Numbered from the stretch's first letter, positions 8,345 to 17,900 are shown. The stretch is DNA of 32,579 nucleotides from Bryobacterales bacterium (GCA_003162425.1 PMOK01000090.1:1-32579); one strand, 5' to 3'. Translations and numbers: made by a program. Notes: a model not told the origin generated them from the sequence alone.

Positions 8345-8890
8345 TCAGGGCTGGGCAGGGGGCGCCTGCTTCTTCGCGAAGTAACCAACGCCCATCCACG
8401 AGAGACCCTTCATTACCCCCCAAGGAATCAGGAAACCCAACACTGGACACAACAGAACCATCGGAAATACCCAAACCGGTGGGCGCACCGAATCAAAGTA
8501 GAAGCTACCGTCAGCGAGTACAAAATAAGCAACGCGGCCATCCTGCCAGAACAGGTCCCTGGCCCAAGGACCGTTGACCGCTATCATTTCATTCGCCGAT
8601 GGCGAATCGCCACTAGCCTTCGCCGCCAACGCGGCCTGTACTTCTGGACTGTTGAGGAGTGCCGTGAATAACTGATGTTGGTGAGAAGCCGCGGCGGTCG
8701 CCGTGGCCATGGACTCCCGAAGTAGCTCCCCGACTACACCGCCCGCTAGTATCCCCACGAGACAAAGGGAAATGGCAATTTTTCTAGGTCGCTCGCGATA
8801 GTTCAGAGTGGGCGATTGCGAGGCGTTCTCCTTGGCATCTACAGGCACGGCACAGTATGCAATGGTTTCGCGAACAGCTCTAACTATCAT
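8345..8890 (-). CDS. Hypothetical two-helix membrane protein
   Basis: A 181-residue protein that I do not recognise. It has a hydrophilic N-terminus (1-36), a membrane helix (about 37-55), a soluble region with several Ala-rich helical stretches (about 60-135), a second membrane helix (about 139-160, beginning PVWVFPMVLL) and a short basic, Pro-rich tail (KKQAPPAQP). The central part (NGPWARDLFWQDGRVAYFVL) looks folded and would lie between the two helices. Codon use is like that of its neighbours. The start has no clear Shine-Dalgarno. The gene is divergent from the 74-residue gene at 8945 and convergent with the phosphatase gene. Confidence 0.6.
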   Translation of the reverse strand: MIVRAVRETIAYCAVPVDAKENASQSPTLNYRERPRKIAISLCLVGILAGGVVGELLRESMATATAAASHQHQLFTALLNSPEVQAALAAKASGDSPSANEMIAVNGPWARDLFWQDGRVAYFVLADGSFYFDSVRPPVWVFPMVLLCPVLGFLIPWGVMKGLSWMGVGYFAKKQAPPAQP

Positions 8891-8944
8891 TTTATTACTT
8901 TTGGAGACGATTTCGCTCGTAGCAGTGCTCTATCATGAGAAGCG

Positions 8945-9169
8945 ATGCCGGATCCGTTGAATCTGGAGCTCCTGACTTGGATTTCAACTCGTCCCAGGAC
9001 ATATGCGGAAGCAATGGAGGCTTGGCGCAGCACATGTCCGCGGCATTCGGTTTGGGAGGATGCCCTGGTGGAGCGCCTCGTCGAGATTGTCGAGTGTGGA
9101 GACACAATCGATGAGGGCCAGGTAGCTCTTACGGCGCAAGGCCGGGCAAGGCTCGAAGGACAGTCGTGA
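8945..9169 (+). CDS. Small conserved hypothetical protein, possibly winged-helix
   Basis: A 74-residue soluble protein with predicted helices and a C-terminal beta-turn pattern (VALTAQGRARLEG) resembling the end of winged-helix domains. The core (RPRTYAEAMEAWRSTCPRHS then VWEDALVERL) looks like a small uncharacterised family I have met in several Gram-negative phyla, which argues that it is real. It starts at an ATG preceded by a short purine run (GAGAAG) and is divergent from the membrane protein gene, with 54 bases between the starts. The DNA-binding suggestion is inference only. Confidence 0.65.
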   Translation: MPDPLNLELLTWISTRPRTYAEAMEAWRSTCPRHSVWEDALVERLVEIVECGDTIDEGQVALTAQGRARLEGQS

Positions 9170-9191
9170 ATGGCTACGCACCGAAAAAGCA

Positions 9192-9224
9192 CCGACTCCC
9201 TCACGGTCGCGGTTCGGTAACGCT
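9192..9224 (-). repeat. Solitary copy of the GGTCGCGGTTCGGTAAC family
   Basis: These 33 bases are identical to 4259-4291. The copy lies between two convergent genes and reaches into the GH2 reading frame, where it encodes the last seven residues (SVTEPRP) and the TGA stop. Confidence 0.9.
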
Positions 9225-12200
9225 GTTGAAGCCTGCCACAACGATTCGCGGTTGTTCGCCTCGGGTATCGGCTTGCTGCACTTCTGTCCAGATGGTCCGC
9301 CGCTCCCCGGGCATCAGTGAAATGTAGTTATCGCTGTAGAGCACGGGCAAAATGCGGTCTCCGCTTTGCTCCCGCACAGCCTTGAGCCTCACCATCAGCG
9401 CGGGCGTTTTGGAACCGTTGTACAACTCGGTAGTGAGCCGCCAATGATCGCCCTGCCGCTCCACTGATGTGGATGCATGGAGGGCGGCCTTAGGCAGATC
9501 GCGAAGAGCCCGGTAGTCGCCTTCCTGGACGCCCCGCCAGTACAAATTTTCCGAAATAACATCGCCGCCGCGTTTCAATTCCATTCGCAGAAAATGCACG
9601 GAGGTCAAGCCGGATGGGTACTGCATTTTTATGGGCGACACGGTGCTGTCTTCCGCGCTGTCCACGCCGGCGGTCTGCTCCCACTGAAGCGAACCATCCA
9701 GATTCAGAAGCGCGACATGCGCGGACAGGCCACGTGCGTCACCGCCGCTGTAATTCACTACCTCGATGCTCTCGGTCACTGGGTTCCACTGGATGTGCAA
9801 CGGCTCCGATGCTTTCTTGGCGCCGAAATAGGCAGCGGTTGGCTCCAGGAAGTAATCATAGGTCTGCCAAACCAGTGACGGCCAGGCTGGGTGGCTCATC
9901 CAGATCAACAGGCCCATGCGATTGCGGCTTTGCGCTTCGAACATCGCGCGATAACCTTCGTAGTTGACGAACTGCGCGAGGTCCAACCAGTCCGCCACGG
10001 TTTCGGCGCCGCCATAACTGTTACGGATACGCTCCAGGAAGGATTTCCCGCCCTGCGCACCGTTCCCACAGAAATCATGCAGACCCCACATGCGCCCTTG
10101 CGGCCACATCCCCGCTTCCGGCATCATCAGGGCCAGGCTGTCCAGGGTGACGATGTTCGGCATCCCCATTTCGCTGTGGAAACGGACCGGCGCGCGCTGG
10201 AAATAAGCTTTCGTTGGCATGGCCTGGTAGGGTCCATGGCCGCTGACGACATCGTCTGCTGAACTCGATATGTAGTGCAGACCCGGATGCAGTTCGGCGA
10301 GCGCCTCTCGTATTCCATCGTCCAGCGGTTTCGGCGGGTACCCCTCATTTCGGCCGCAATACAATCCGATGGAAGGATGATTGCGAATCCGCCGCACGTA
10401 ATCTTTCGCGACGCGCAGGAACAAATCGTTGTCATCCGGGTCCGGACCATCCCAGGGATTGGCCAGCCAGAAGTCCTGCCACACCACGATGCCGTAGCGG
10501 TCGCACGCATCGTAAAATTCGTCATCGCCGATCTGGCCAACCCAATCGCGGATCATGTTGAAGTTCATGTCGCGGTGGTAGCGGATGGCCGCATCATATT
10601 CGCGCGCGCGATAGCGCAGCATGGACTCGGGGAAGCCCCAATTCCCGCCACGCGGAATGAAACGGCGGCCGTTGATCCACATCTTCAACACGCCGCCATC
10701 CTCGCTGTAAGCGAACTGCCGGATGCCGGAGTGAAACACCGTGCTGTCAGATAACTTCCCGTCCGCGATCTCAAACTTCAACTCCACCGGGTAAAGATTG
10801 GGATCGCCGTAGCCCGCCGGCCACCACAGCTTCGGATTTTGAATGTGAAGCGCGGCGATCGCTGTTTTCTCCGCGCCTGCGTCCAGCGAAACTGAGGTCT
10901 CAAACGCCGCATCGCCAAAATGTCCACGCAGGATTCCGTTCACTGGCCGCGTGTCGTGGTTGTGCAGCGTCACAGATATGCTCACGTCGGCGTGGCTGGT
11001 ATCGGGAAGCGGCAATGAAGTGCTCACCAGCGGAGACTCTATGGTGACCGGCCCGGTCATGTTCAGATACACGTCTTTCCATAGGCCTGTGTCTCTTCCG
11101 CGAATGGTCGGAATCCAATCCCAGCCGATGCTGGCGTGGTAAGTAGGATTGTCGGCGCCGAGCACGCCTCCGTTCTTGTCCGGATTCTCGAACGTCTTCT
11201 CTTTAACGCTTCCCGGATTGGCATTCTTCTCGATCCGTACGGCCAAAGCATTCTTCCGTCCGGGCTGCAAAAATCGGGTCACATCGAAATGCCCTCGTAT
11301 GAAGCCGCCGTCGATGCGCCCCAGCTTCTCGCCGTTCAGAAAGATCTCGGCCTTCCAGTTGACGCCATCGAAGTTGAGCCATACGTGCTGTCCCGGGGCA
11401 GAGGGCAGTAAAACAAATTCGTTCCGATACCAGAAATCCGCGTAGAAGAACGAATCTGAAATCATGAGCTGGTTGTCGCCGAAGTTCGGATCGGGCACCG
11501 CTCCCAGGTTGTAGTAGCTGGTGAGGATGGTTCCGGGAACTGTGGCGATTACCCAGTTGTCATCTTGAAAGTCGGGCTTTGACAGCGCAAGTCCATCCAC
11601 GCTCACCAGCGAATCGCGCTGCAATTTCCAACCGTCGCCCGCGAGATCCAATCGACCATCTGCGCGCAATGCCGGCGCTGGCTTGGGATGCGAAACCGGG
11701 CCGCCGCGGCCGTACACTTCCATCTCGCTCAGTACGTAACCATCGCTTGATGCGGGCTTCGACATCAACACGCGAACATATCGTCCCTCCACAGGCCGCG
11801 ATAACTTCAGGTCGTCTGTTACTACCGCTGTAGTGGGCAACGTCTGAACCAGATTCCAGTGCGCGTCGTCATCGGACACCTGAATGGACCCTTCGGCGGG
11901 GCGGCGAATCCAATAAAGCGCCACCCGATCGAAGGTGCACACCGCACCAAGATCCACATAGACCCACTCTTCGCCTTTGCCCGCGGCCATCCAGGCGCTG
12001 GTGAAATCGCCGGGGCCGCCCACTGGCAGGCGCTGATTGCCGTGGAAAAATGTGATCTCGCCTACCTGCCAACCGCCCGCCCTGGCATCGTCAAACGCGA
12101 TCCGATAAAACCGGCTGCGGGAAATCCCGTTCAGCGCGATGGACGTTCGCAGCTCACCGCCTGGCCGCGCCATGCCTGCGGTATGACCTAGCTCTTTCCA

Positions 12201-12683
12201 GTTTTGTCCATCGTCGGAGCCCGAGACCATGCAGGACCAGTTTTCGGGCTCACCGCGCGCCTGCACGCGAGCATCAACGTCCACGCGGTCCACCTGGGGC
12301 GGATCGTCACCGCCAATTTCGATTCCGATCCATCCGCGTGGCCCCTTGAGACTGAGATCCGTCACCCAGTTACCGTCCAGCACCCATTCGCGCTGATTCT
12401 TAGGGAGCACACCTTGTTGGCTGGTCTCCACGCTGACCCAGCGTGGCATTTTGGTTTCCTTGATTCCGTCGGTGACCAATTGCGCGGTGAGATTGTAGTC
12501 ATAACTGCTGGAGTGATACGCCGGCCGGTGGAGTGCGAGATTGCGGTAGGTGCTGGTATCCGGCGTGAGGAGGGGTCCCACATATTCTTTCGGATCGCCA
12601 GGATAAACGCCGAGGCCGCGTGTGAACTCCTGCGCATTGAGGATTGCGAGGGCCAGCAGGCACACGGCAAGGAATGGTTTCAT
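9201..12683 (-). CDS. Secreted GH2 glycosidase, exo-beta-glucosaminidase-like, with F5/8C domains
   Basis: An 1160-residue exported enzyme. A signal peptide (1-17, ending ILNA) is followed by a discoidin-like domain (about 45-215), a second F5/8 type C domain (about 225-325), the GH2 sugar-binding jelly roll (about 345-540), an Ig-like GH2 domain (about 545-655), a TIM barrel (about 656-960) and C-terminal beta domains. Candidate catalytic residues are Glu780 in CGRNEGYPP (acid/base) and Glu838 in FHSEMGMPN (nucleophile). The architecture is closest to exo-beta-D-glucosaminidases and beta-mannosidase-like GH2 enzymes; the exact substrate cannot be read from sequence. The nearby secreted PIG-L deacetylase makes amino-sugar polymers plausible. 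The last seven residues come from an interspersed repeat. Confidence 0.92.
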   Translation of the reverse strand: MKPFLAVCLLALAILNAQEFTRGLGVYPGDPKEYVGPLLTPDTSTYRNLALHRPAYHSSSYDYNLTAQLVTDGIKETKMPRWVSVETSQQGVLPKNQREWVLDGNWVTDLSLKGPRGWIGIEIGGDDPPQVDRVDVDARVQARGEPENWSCMVSGSDDGQNWKELGHTAGMARPGGELRTSIALNGISRSRFYRIAFDDARAGGWQVGEITFFHGNQRLPVGGPGDFTSAWMAAGKGEEWVYVDLGAVCTFDRVALYWIRRPAEGSIQVSDDDAHWNLVQTLPTTAVVTDDLKLSRPVEGRYVRVLMSKPASSDGYVLSEMEVYGRGGPVSHPKPAPALRADGRLDLAGDGWKLQRDSLVSVDGLALSKPDFQDDNWVIATVPGTILTSYYNLGAVPDPNFGDNQLMISDSFFYADFWYRNEFVLLPSAPGQHVWLNFDGVNWKAEIFLNGEKLGRIDGGFIRGHFDVTRFLQPGRKNALAVRIEKNANPGSVKEKTFENPDKNGGVLGADNPTYHASIGWDWIPTIRGRDTGLWKDVYLNMTGPVTIESPLVSTSLPLPDTSHADVSISVTLHNHDTRPVNGILRGHFGDAAFETSVSLDAGAEKTAIAALHIQNPKLWWPAGYGDPNLYPVELKFEIADGKLSDSTVFHSGIRQFAYSEDGGVLKMWINGRRFIPRGGNWGFPESMLRYRAREYDAAIRYHRDMNFNMIRDWVGQIGDDEFYDACDRYGIVVWQDFWLANPWDGPDPDDNDLFLRVAKDYVRRIRNHPSIGLYCGRNEGYPPKPLDDGIREALAELHPGLHYISSSADDVVSGHGPYQAMPTKAYFQRAPVRFHSEMGMPNIVTLDSLALMMPEAGMWPQGRMWGLHDFCGNGAQGGKSFLERIRNSYGGAETVADWLDLAQFVNYEGYRAMFEAQSRNRMGLLIWMSHPAWPSLVWQTYDYFLEPTAAYFGAKKASEPLHIQWNPVTESIEVVNYSGGDARGLSAHVALLNLDGSLQWEQTAGVDSAEDSTVSPIKMQYPSGLTSVHFLRMELKRGGDVISENLYWRGVQEGDYRALRDLPKAALHASTSVERQGDHWRLTTELYNGSKTPALMVRLKAVREQSGDRILPVLYSDNYISLMPGERRTIWTEVQQADTRGEQPRIVVAGFNSVTEPRP

Positions 12684-12751
12684 GGCTTAGTATCGATAAT
12701 AGCGACCTGACGCACTCTGCGCCGATGCATCATTTGAAGGAAAATGGAAAT

Positions 12752-12940
12752 ATGAACGGAATCCAGTTCGTGACCGACGAGAAGGGCCGTAAGGTGGCTG
12801 TTCAAATCGACCTGAAAAAACATGGGGCGGCGCTAGAGGACTTCTGGGACGGGCTGATTTCGGAATCGCGGCGCAAGGAAAAGGGTATTCCGCTTGAAAA
12901 GATCAAAGCGGATCGCGTGAAGCGCGGCCGGCTGCGTTGA
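12752..12940 (+). CDS. Small antitoxin-like protein (orphan)
   Basis: A 62-residue acidic-to-basic protein. The N-terminal half (MNGIQFVTDEKGRKVAVQID) has the beta-hairpin look of RelB/Phd-type antitoxins, and the C-terminal half is a charged helix (ESRRKEKGIPLEKIKADRVK). Similar small proteins are often the antitoxin partner of RelE/ParE toxins. No toxin gene follows: the next 324 bases are non-coding, so it is an orphan or its function is different. ATG at 12752 is preferred over upstream in-frame starts because the purine-rich stretch GAAGGAAAATGGAAAT precedes it and the earlier codons overlap the GH2 start region. Confidence 0.6.
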   Translation: MNGIQFVTDEKGRKVAVQIDLKKHGAALEDFWDGLISESRRKEKGIPLEKIKADRVKRGRLR

Positions 12941-13042
12941 GTAGTTATTGCGCAGAGGTAAGAGTCCCGTAGGCTTGGCGTCGGCACGAGTGTATCTCAT
13001 GGGCTTGCAGCCCATCCAATGGAGTGAAAACTTCGGCTAATG

Positions 13043-13161
13043 GTGGGGCGGACCCCCTGGTCCGCGCGGGTCCCCCAGGACCCGTCGCTACCTCAAGGAC
13101 TGACAAATACCAGCAGCAGGCCGACGTGGGCGTCGGCCGCGGACCAGGGGGTCCGCCCCAC
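13043..13161. repeat. Four-hairpin inverted-repeat element F
   Basis: The 324-base gap 12941-13264 has no gene. Its centre is a 119-base element closed by a perfect 24-bp inverted repeat (13043-13066 with 13138-13161). Four hairpins can form in series: GCGGACC/GGTCCGC with loop CCCT (13048-13065), CGGGTCC/GGACCCG with loop CCCA (13067-13084), GGCCGACG/CGTCGGCC with loop TGGG (13119-13138), and GCGGACC/GGTCCGC with loop AGGG (13139-13156). A separate small palindrome, ATGGGC-TTGCA-GCCCAT, lies at 12999-13015. The element ends 103 bases before the PIG-L start. Confidence 0.9.
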
Positions 13162-13264
13162 TTTGCATTCGTCCATCCGGGACCAAGCGTTTTCGACGGT
13201 GCGGACGCAACGCTGTCACGTAAACTAAAAGCGCCCGCGGTGCCACTGTGACACAATCGCCTAC

Positions 13265-14638
13265 ATGCTTTCGTTACGACCGGTCTTCATTCTGCTCGGT
13301 GTCATCACGGCGGTTCGATCTGCCGAAATTCCGAAAGCTCCGCCCGACCTTCCTCCCGACCAGCGCTTCAAGACGGACATTCTGCTGATCGTCGCTCATC
13401 CCGATGACGAAACGGTGGTGAGCGCTTATCTCGCCAAAGCCATTTTCGACGAACACAAGCGCGTCTCGGTGATTTTCGGGACGCGTGGAAACGGCGGCGG
13501 CAACGAAGCCGGCAATGAACAGGCAGACGCTCTTAGCACGGTGCGCGAAATAGAAGCGCGGGAAGCTCTCGCCGCGTTCGGCGTCCTGCACGTCTGGTTT
13601 CTGGACGGTCCCGATACGCCGGGACAGGACGTTTTGCGTTCGCTTGAAACCTGGCATCACGGTGAAGCGCTAGCGAAGGCCGTCCGCCTGGTCCGCCTTA
13701 CGCGGCCGGAAGTGATCCTTACGTGGCTGCCCGTTTACGTCGCGGGCGAAAATCACGGCGACCACCAGGCCTCTTCCGTGATTGCTACGGAAGCATTCGA
13801 TCTGGCCGGCGATCCCACAGTTTTTCCTGAGCAGCTATCGCAGCCGCGCAACCGCCGCGACATTAACAATCTCACGGAAGGCCTGCATCCCTGGCAGCCC
13901 AAGAAGCTCTACTTCTTTTCCGATGCTTCACACGTCGATTTTCAGCAAGGGCAAGGGCCGCATTACAATCCGAAGGCCGTTTCGCCCGCGAAGGGCGTCA
14001 CCTACGCTCGGCTGGCCGCTGAAGAAATGGCTTACCATCTCACGCAAGGCGATACCGGGCAGTTCGCAACGGATGCCCTCAAGAAGGGAGATCTGAAGTT
14101 CTTCGAAGAACCTGTTCAACTCATTTTTGGCAAGTCGCTCGTCAAATCCAGCACCACGGGCGACATCTTGGAAGGCATAACTCCCGGCTCCATTCCTTAC
14201 GCACGGGTCAGTGGCTATCAGGCGTCTGAAAAGACTGCGCTGTCTATGGAGTTGGCCGGCCCCTGGGCTTTCTACCGCGAATTCTGGAAAGCGCACGACA
14301 TCGCTCAACTGGCCAATCTGCTGAAGGAACCGGAAGTGATGATTTCGCCCGGGGAGAAGCTGACGCTCCCGATCACGATTACCAACTCAGAAGCCACCGC
14401 GCGTGAGGTTACCCTTCAGGCAGTTCTTCCGGAGGGCTGGCGGGAAGAACGTGGACGGGCGGTGTATCCGGTGGACGCGCGGGGATCCTACACTGTGCAA
14501 ACTGTTCTGCAATCACCCGCTGGCGCTCAAAAGGGCTGGGTGAATCCGGACATTATCTGGAATGCGGAAGCCGGTGGCAAAGAAATCGGCTCCATTCACA
14601 TGCGTGTTCTGATTGGCGGGGATGGTTTACCTCAGTAA
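13265..14638 (+). CDS. Secreted PIG-L family deacetylase
   Basis: A 457-residue exported protein. A signal peptide (about 1-20, ending AVRSA) leads into a PIG-L / LmbE-like deacetylase domain with the zinc-binding motif AHPDDE (44-49) and the second His cluster HGDHQA (164-169). Family members hydrolyse the N-acetyl group of GlcNAc derivatives. The C-terminal region (about 345-455, beginning ISPGEKLTLPITITN) is an immunoglobulin-like NEW3-type beta domain, which may bind a substrate or surface. It is divergent from the GH2 glycosidase, with the antitoxin-like gene and hairpin element F between them; a joint role in amino-sugar polymer breakdown is inference. No strong Shine-Dalgarno is visible. 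Confidence 0.9.
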   Translation: MLSLRPVFILLGVITAVRSAEIPKAPPDLPPDQRFKTDILLIVAHPDDETVVSAYLAKAIFDEHKRVSVIFGTRGNGGGNEAGNEQADALSTVREIEAREALAAFGVLHVWFLDGPDTPGQDVLRSLETWHHGEALAKAVRLVRLTRPEVILTWLPVYVAGENHGDHQASSVIATEAFDLAGDPTVFPEQLSQPRNRRDINNLTEGLHPWQPKKLYFFSDASHVDFQQGQGPHYNPKAVSPAKGVTYARLAAEEMAYHLTQGDTGQFATDALKKGDLKFFEEPVQLIFGKSLVKSSTTGDILEGITPGSIPYARVSGYQASEKTALSMELAGPWAFYREFWKAHDIAQLANLLKEPEVMISPGEKLTLPITITNSEATAREVTLQAVLPEGWREERGRAVYPVDARGSYTVQTVLQSPAGAQKGWVNPDIIWNAEAGGKEIGSIHMRVLIGGDGLPQ

Positions 14639-14654
14639 TCGGCCTGCCTAGCTT

Positions 14655-14678
14655 GGCGCGCTTCTACCAGAGCGCGCC
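14655..14678. terminator. GC-rich hairpin between convergent genes
   Basis: GGCGCGCT (14655-14662) pairs with AGCGCGCC (14671-14678) around an 8-base loop. It lies just after the PIG-L stop (14638) and over the stop codon of the small secreted protein gene on the other strand. There is no T-run, so termination is plausible but unproven. Confidence 0.45.
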
Positions 14679-14882
14679 TCCTCCGTCTTGTCCCCCTTGG
14701 TGAGCTTCGATAGCCGTGTCGTACCGGACCTCGGTGTTGGCCTGAAAAACACTTACGGCGCCGTAGGCTTGGTCGATAGCCACCGGGAGCAGATAGCCGG
14801 TTGCATGATCGTTCAGCGCTTTCACCTGGTTCGTGGTCAACAACATAGCGGCCAGACCGACGCCCAAGTGAATTCTTCTCAT
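14664..14882 (-). CDS. Small secreted protein of unknown function (72 aa)
   Basis: A 72-residue frame starts at ATG 14880-14882 with a strong Shine-Dalgarno (AGGAG, 14890-14894) seven bases upstream. The product begins with a signal-peptide-like stretch (MRRIHLGVGLAAMLLTTNQV, ending VKA at about 22). The mature part has roughly 50 residues (LNDHATGYLLPVAIDQAYGA and onward) and a Gly-rich end (HQGGQDGGGALW). I recognise no family. It is divergent from the CHAT gene, whose start is 92 bases away, and may share regulation with it. Confidence 0.6.
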   Translation of the reverse strand: MRRIHLGVGLAAMLLTTNQVKALNDHATGYLLPVAIDQAYGAVSVFQANTEVRYDTAIEAHQGGQDGGGALW

Positions 14883-14963
14883 ACAATCGCTCCTCAGTCC
14901 TGAATGTGATGCGAGAGCGCGGAATGTTACATCCGATGAGCCTGATTTACACTGAATACGACT

Positions 14964-14968
14964 GGAGG
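14964..14968 (+). promoter_or_regulatory. Ribosome binding site that fixes the CHAT gene start
   Basis: GGAGG lies six bases before a GTG at 14975. That GTG opens directly into a signal peptide (MRALLTLCMTCCAVAHDA). Upstream in-frame ATGs at 14906, 14924 and 14936 lack a comparable site and would place a charged stretch before the signal peptide. Confidence 0.65.
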
Positions 14969-14974
14969 AAGCGC

Positions 14975-17900
14975 GTGCGGGCACTGCTGACGTTGTGCAT
15001 GACGTGTTGCGCGGTCGCGCATGATGCACGGGTCCTTCAACCAGGCAATCCGGTTCGGGCTGAGTTGCGCAGCGGCCAGATCACTTCATTCGAGATACGC
15101 GCGAACGCCGGAGAGTACTTCCGTGCGCTGGTGCGTCCCAATGGAGCGCAGATCAACATCCGGCTGAGCGCGCCCTCGGGAGCGGTTGTGGCCACTCTGA
15201 TGAACGCGGCGGGCGAGCAGCGGACGCTTCCGATTTCCGTTATCGCTCCCCAGAAAGGCGCGTACCGCTTGGAAGTTACGCTCGCGGACCCCGACGCACC
15301 CGCGCGCGACTTCGAGTGCACTCTGGTGGAATTGAGAGAGGCGAAGCCTGCTGATGAAATCCGCATTGCCGCCGAGAAAGCTTTTAACGAAGGCAAACAT
15401 CTTCAATCCGAGGGCAGTAAAGAATCGCTGAATCAGGCGATCGCCAAATTTGAAGCAGCTCTTCCCCAGTGGCGAGCGATTGGTGATCAGGCCGAAGAAG
15501 GCCACACATTGGACACCATGGGCGACGCGTATTGGTCGCTGGGCCAAGGCGCGAAAGCGAACGATTGTTATAAGAAAGCCCTGCCACTTGCAAAGGCGGC
15601 GGGCGATCAAGCCGGAGAAGCCAGTGCGCTGAGCAACATTGGCGTGGCCACTTCGCTTCGAGAACCCAAGAAGGCGCTGGAGTTTTTCGAAGAATCGTTG
15701 AGGCTCAGCCGCGCGGTTCCCGATCGAAATCTGGAAGCCACCACGCTGAATAACGTCGGTTCCATTTACGTGTTGCTGGGTGAACCGCGCAAAGCCCGGG
15801 ATTATGCCCTCCAGGCTCGTGAACTCAAACGCGAAGTGGGCGACCGGCAAGGAGAAATGACGGCGCTCGCTAACCTGGCTACGGTCTATGCCGCCCTCGG
15901 CGAAACGCACCAAGCAGTTGAAGCGCTGAGCGAGACACTACCGTTGCGGAGGAAATTGCACGACCAACGTGGTGAAGCGAACACGCTCTTGAATATGGCG
16001 ACATCGGAGGTGCAACTGGGCGAGCTGGATAAGGGCCTGGAATCATACCGGGCCTCGCTTCCACTTAGCCGCGCGGTGGGGGACCGGAGAGGAGAAGCGC
16101 GAACGCTTGCCAATCTTGGTGCGCTGTATATGGCTCTCGGAACTCCGCAGGAAGCGCTCACAACTCTTCAGGAGGTTCTACCCATCAGCCACGAGCTGAG
16201 TGACCGGCATCTCGAAGAAAGCGTGCTCACCAATATCGCCCGTTCTTATCTGCAGCTCGGTGAGGCGCAGCACGCGCTGGATTACAGCACGCAGGCGCTG
16301 GCTATTCAAAAGCAGATTTCCGACCAGCGCGGGGAAGGACACGCGCTCGGCACCATCGGCCGGGTCTACGCATTCATGGGTGAATCCGAGAAAGCGCTAG
16401 AGCTGTATCAGCGGGCGCTTCCGCTGCTCGATTCCTCGAACGATCGCGCCGGCGAGGCGGATGTTTTAGAAACCACCAGCGAACTGTATCTCGAAAGCGG
16501 CGATTTGAAAGCGGCGCTGGCAGCTTGTGAGCGAGCGCTTGCGCTGTGCCGCGAAGTGGACGACAAGCGCCGGCTCGCGGTGGCGCAGGTGAGTATTGGA
16601 TCGGTCTACCTGGCGCTAGGCGAACGGGAAAAAGCATCCGAATCGCTTCACCAGGCGCTGGAAAGGCTAACCGCGCTCGGCGACCGTCTGCAGCAGAGTA
16701 GAGCGCTCTATTATCTCGCGCGCGTGAACAATAACTCGGGCGATTGGGAGCATGCGCGAGAATATCTGGACCAAGCGCTCGAAATTGACGAACAGATTCG
16801 CGCGGCTGTGATTGGTCCCGAGCTGCGTTCGTCGTTTTTCTCGACAGTCCTCGATCAGTATGAGCTGCGTGTCGATATACTCATGCATCTCCACCAACTG
16901 CATCCCAAACAAGGTTACGACGTCGAAGCTTTCGAGACCAGCGAGCGGGCTCGCGCGCGCAGCCTGTTGGATTTGCTTAGCGAGGCGAAGGCGGGGCTGC
17001 GGCAAGGTGTCGATCCCGCGCTGCTTGCGCGCGAACGTGTTTTGACGGCCCAGCTCCATGCCAAAACCGAGCGGCAGATTCAGTTGCTAGCCAAGCAGGA
17101 TCCACATGCGGCAGCCGTGGAACAAGAGATCCGGCTTCTGACTACTCAGTATCAGGAGACGGAGGCGAAGATTCTGAGAGCCAGTCCGCGCTATGCTGCT
17201 TTTGCGCAGCCGCAGCCACTTCGCCTGCTGGCATTGCAGCGCGATTATCTCGACCCGGGCACGTTGTTGCTGGAATACGCGCCGGGTGACGCTCGCAGTT
17301 TCATGTGGGCGGTAACACACACATCGTTTCATGCTTTCGAGCTACCCAAACGATCCGTGTTGGAGCGAATGGCTCGCGGCGCTTACCAGGGAGTTTCGGG
17401 GGCGGACGAAGCTTCCACTGGAAAAGCCGGTGCTGCGCTCCAAGAACTCAGTCACGCGCTGCTGGGGCCAGTGACGAATCTTTTGGGCACGAAAAAGTTC
17501 GTGATCGTGGCTGCCGGCGCGCTCCAATACGTTCCTTTCGCAGCTCTCCCATCGCCATCTGCTCCCGCGGAACCACTGGTGGCAGTGCATGAGATCGTCA
17601 ATCTTCCTTCCGCCTCCACCATCGCGTTCATTCGCCGCGCGCGCCCTGGGACGCGGGCATCGAAGGTGTTGGCCATCTTTGCAGATCCTGTATTCAGCGC
17701 AAACGATCCACGAGTATCGGGCGCGCAGACGGCATTAGCCAAACCTCACGACACCGGAGCGGAACGCGCGGCTTCCGGTTTCGACCTGGCGAAATTCACT
17801 CGTCTGCCATTCACGCGCAAGGAGGCCCTGGACATTATGGAATTGGTCAATCCAAGCCAGCGGCTCTCCGCGCTCGATTTTGACGCGAGCCGCGCTACCG

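Noticed and set aside
13043..13161. An integron attC site or a phage attachment site
   Set aside because: No integrase is in the window, no attC core (RYYYAAC) is recognisable, and the four-hairpin plan recurs at 30611 with a different sequence.
13024..13251. A 75-codon frame over hairpin element F
   Set aside because: The frame consists of the inverted repeat itself, so its codons mirror the hairpin arms; overlapping frames are open on both strands for the same reason.
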